NCBI RefSeq assembly: GCF_006442315.1
Contig: NZ_VFVY01000004.1
Span: 62,001 to 126,000, forward strand
DNA: 64,000 bases
Reading direction: 5' to 3'
DNA from: Mesorhizobium sp. B2-3-4
GTDB taxonomy: Bacteria > Pseudomonadota > Alphaproteobacteria > Rhizobiales > Rhizobiaceae
Positions 62,876 to 64,000 of this stretch are shown here, piece after piece (position 1 is the first letter of the stretch; every line of letters starts with the position of its first letter). A program made the translations under genes and the position numbers. Under the pieces are notes generated by a model, which ran no database searches, was not told where the DNA came from, and saw only the letters and a list, made by a program, of their open reading frames with translations.

Positions 62876-63826
62876 CTAGAGGTCGAGATCCCAGTTCTGG
62901 CCAACCAGATCCTTGCCGAAGGAATGGTGAGGCTCTTCTTCGGTCAGCCTGAAACCGGCCGCCTGGTAGATGTGCCGGGCAGCGGTCAAAATGTCGTTGG
63001 TCCACAAGGTCAGGGTCTTGTATCCCCTGGCACGGGCAAAGCCGATGCATTCCTCGACCAGGCGCTTGCCGATGCCGAGGCCACGCGCTGAAGGTTCGAC
63101 ATAGAGCAGGCGCAGCTTGGCCACCTGGTCCGACTTGCGCACGACGAAGACCGAGCCGACGACCTCGCCTTCCCGCTCGGCGACCCAGCTGCGCTCCCAT
63201 TTCGGATCGTAGGATTTTACGAACGCGGCGAGGATTTCGGCAACCAGCGCCTCGTAAGTTTCGTCCCAGCCATAGTCCTGCGCGTAGAGCATGCCTTGCC
63301 GGCGGGTGATCCAGCCGATGTCGCCGACCTGCAGCGGCCTCAGCAGGTAAGGGATTTTTGGCTCGGCATTCTCATCCAAAAGACGCTGTACCGTACGCAT
63401 CGACTTGACCAGCCGGTCCTGCTCCGACGTGGGCAGGCGATCGAGCAGGGCCGCAACCTGGTCGTGCGAATCCTTGTTCAGCGGCGCGAAGGCATTGCGG
63501 CCGGCCGGCGTCAGCGCGATCGACGATTGCCGCGCGTCCGAAGCCAGCGTGGCCCTGGAGATGAGATGAAGACGCTCGAACTTCTTCAGCAAACGACTGA
63601 CATAGCCGGCATCGAGCCCGAGATCGCGTCCGAGATCGGTCGCGGTCAGGCCGTCACGATGCGCCAGCTCGTAGAGCACGCGCGCCTCGGTCAGCGAGAA
63701 CGTGCTCTTCAGCAGCCCTTCGTCGAGCAGCCCGATCTGGCGGGTGTAGAAGCGGTTGAACGCCCGCACCGCATCGATCAGATCCTTGCTGGGGACGGCC
63801 CTGTCGGGCTGATGGCGGATTGTCAT
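62876..63826 (-). CDS. MarR-GNAT fusion: bifunctional regulator/acetyltransferase
   Basis: 316 residues from the ATG at 63826, with AGGAGA upstream. Residues about 1-145 are a MarR winged helix (LTEARVLYELAHRDGLTATDLGRDLGLDAGYVSRLLKKFE). About 155-316 is a GNAT domain with SVFVVRKSDQVAKLRLLYVEPSARGLGIGKRLVEECIGFA as the acetyl-CoA loop. This fused family is widespread in proteobacteria; the regulated genes and acetylation target are generally unknown. A 13-bp palindrome lies upstream, consistent with autoregulation. Confidence 0.92.
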   Translation of the reverse strand: MTIRHQPDRAVPSKDLIDAVRAFNRFYTRQIGLLDEGLLKSTFSLTEARVLYELAHRDGLTATDLGRDLGLDAGYVSRLLKKFERLHLISRATLASDARQSSIALTPAGRNAFAPLNKDSHDQVAALLDRLPTSEQDRLVKSMRTVQRLLDENAEPKIPYLLRPLQVGDIGWITRRQGMLYAQDYGWDETYEALVAEILAAFVKSYDPKWERSWVAEREGEVVGSVFVVRKSDQVAKLRLLYVEPSARGLGIGKRLVEECIGFARARGYKTLTLWTNDILTAARHIYQAAGFRLTEEEPHHSFGKDLVGQNWDLDL

Positions 63827-63834
63827 TGATCATC

Positions 63835-63850
63835 TCCTGTCGACACAGGA
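63835..63850. promoter_or_regulatory. Small inverted repeat next to the MarR-GNAT start
   Basis: TCCTGT-CGAC-ACAGGA, 6-bp perfect arms, overlaps the ribosome-binding site of the MarR-GNAT gene on the minus strand. As RNA it could form a small hairpin over that site. Confidence 0.4.
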
Positions 63851-63862
63851 TCAATCATTTAC

Positions 63863-63875
63863 TTGACTAAGTCAA
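63863..63875. promoter_or_regulatory. Probable MarR operator TTGACT-A-AGTCAA
   Basis: Perfect 6-bp inverted repeat with a one-base centre, 37 bp upstream of the MarR-GNAT start. Read on the minus strand, TTGACT can serve as the -35 box, so binding would block the gene's own promoter. Confidence 0.65.
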
Positions 63876-63898
63876 CCAATTTAGGACGATGGCGATAT

Positions 63899-64000
63899 TC
63901 ACATCGTCGGCAACACCGGCCAGCGATCGACGATTCTGCCCTGGGAAAGCACCGCGATCGCCCCGAACTGCTGCAGCACGGCTTCGCTCTGCGTCGGCCG
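63899..64000 (-). CDS. C-terminal fragment of an unidentified protein
   Basis: The last 33 codons of a leftward gene, ending with a TGA at 63899-63901; the 5' part is outside the window. The visible end reads EAVLQQFGAIAVLSQGRIVDR and closes WPVLPTM. I do not recognise the family. Codon use (GC-rich third positions) agrees with coding. It lies 72 bp from the MarR-GNAT start on the same strand, with that gene's operator between. Confidence 0.5.
   Translation of the reverse strand, partial: RPTQSEAVLQQFGAIAVLSQGRIVDRWPVLPTM

Overview
The window is a gene-dense, high-GC alphaproteobacterial chromosome segment. It most resembles Mesorhizobium or a close Phyllobacteriaceae/Rhizobiales relative. 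This rests on the rhizobial quaternary-amine catabolic genes, the DUF374/DUF4170/waaA/lpxK lipid A block, an EF-P/EpmA pair, and short intergenic palindromes of the kind scattered through Mesorhizobium genomes. No tRNA, rRNA, insertion sequence, phage, CRISPR array or origin was recognised.

Layout. 1-938: two tandem secreted paralogues, one cut by the window edge. 1063-8521: a leftward four-gene operon (MttB-family methyltransferase, Tat-exported solute-binding protein, StcD-like flavin demethylase, HpbD-like enolase-superfamily enzyme) with a divergent LysR regulator; together they look like a betaine or hydroxyproline-betaine catabolic unit. 8588-13726: mutL, a DUF1905 gene, an EamA exporter with divergent LysR, and two small genes. 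13792-19402: leftward pmbA, CysQ-like phosphatase, DUF4170, DUF374 acyltransferase, waaA and lpxK (Kdo2-lipid A assembly). 19577-23436: VOC protein, epmA divergent from efp, a lower-GC HNH nuclease with a possible modified-base-reading domain, and a DHFR-like reductase.

23537-29759 is the most interesting part: six genes, each start overlapping the previous stop, encoding a FabH/OleA-like ketosynthase, an NAD-dependent epimerase/reductase, a metallo-beta-lactamase-fold hydrolase, a PaaK/F390-synthetase-like adenylate-forming enzyme, a GNAT-like acyltransferase and a Rieske oxygenase. A convergent ATP-grasp gene overlaps the last one. It looks like a compact biosynthetic pathway that I cannot assign to a known product.

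29744-37288 runs leftward: rluB-like gene with large repetitive arms, rsmD, an M16 peptidase pair (one with, one without the zinc motif), a patatin and the ATP-grasp gene. 37469-45553 holds housekeeping genes (tadA, a lipoprotein, ileS, a MipA-like porin, HdeD-like protein, ribF, a HAD phosphatase). 45813-53761 holds a TadG-like VWA protein, a LysE exporter, a secreted hydrolase, a DUF2189 membrane protein, two VOC proteins, a GNAT, a CAP lipoprotein and a 2-oxoglutarate oxygenase.

53881-57483 is a marR-emrA-emrB type efflux operon whose emrA/emrB junction carries about 235 bp of palindromic repeats. 57646-61205 is a corrinoid uptake operon (DUF1636 protein, ATPase, binding protein, permease) under a clear cobalamin riboswitch. 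61427-64000 holds an AraC/GyrI-like regulator, a monooxygenase-fold protein, a MarR-GNAT fusion with a palindromic operator, and the end of an unidentified gene.
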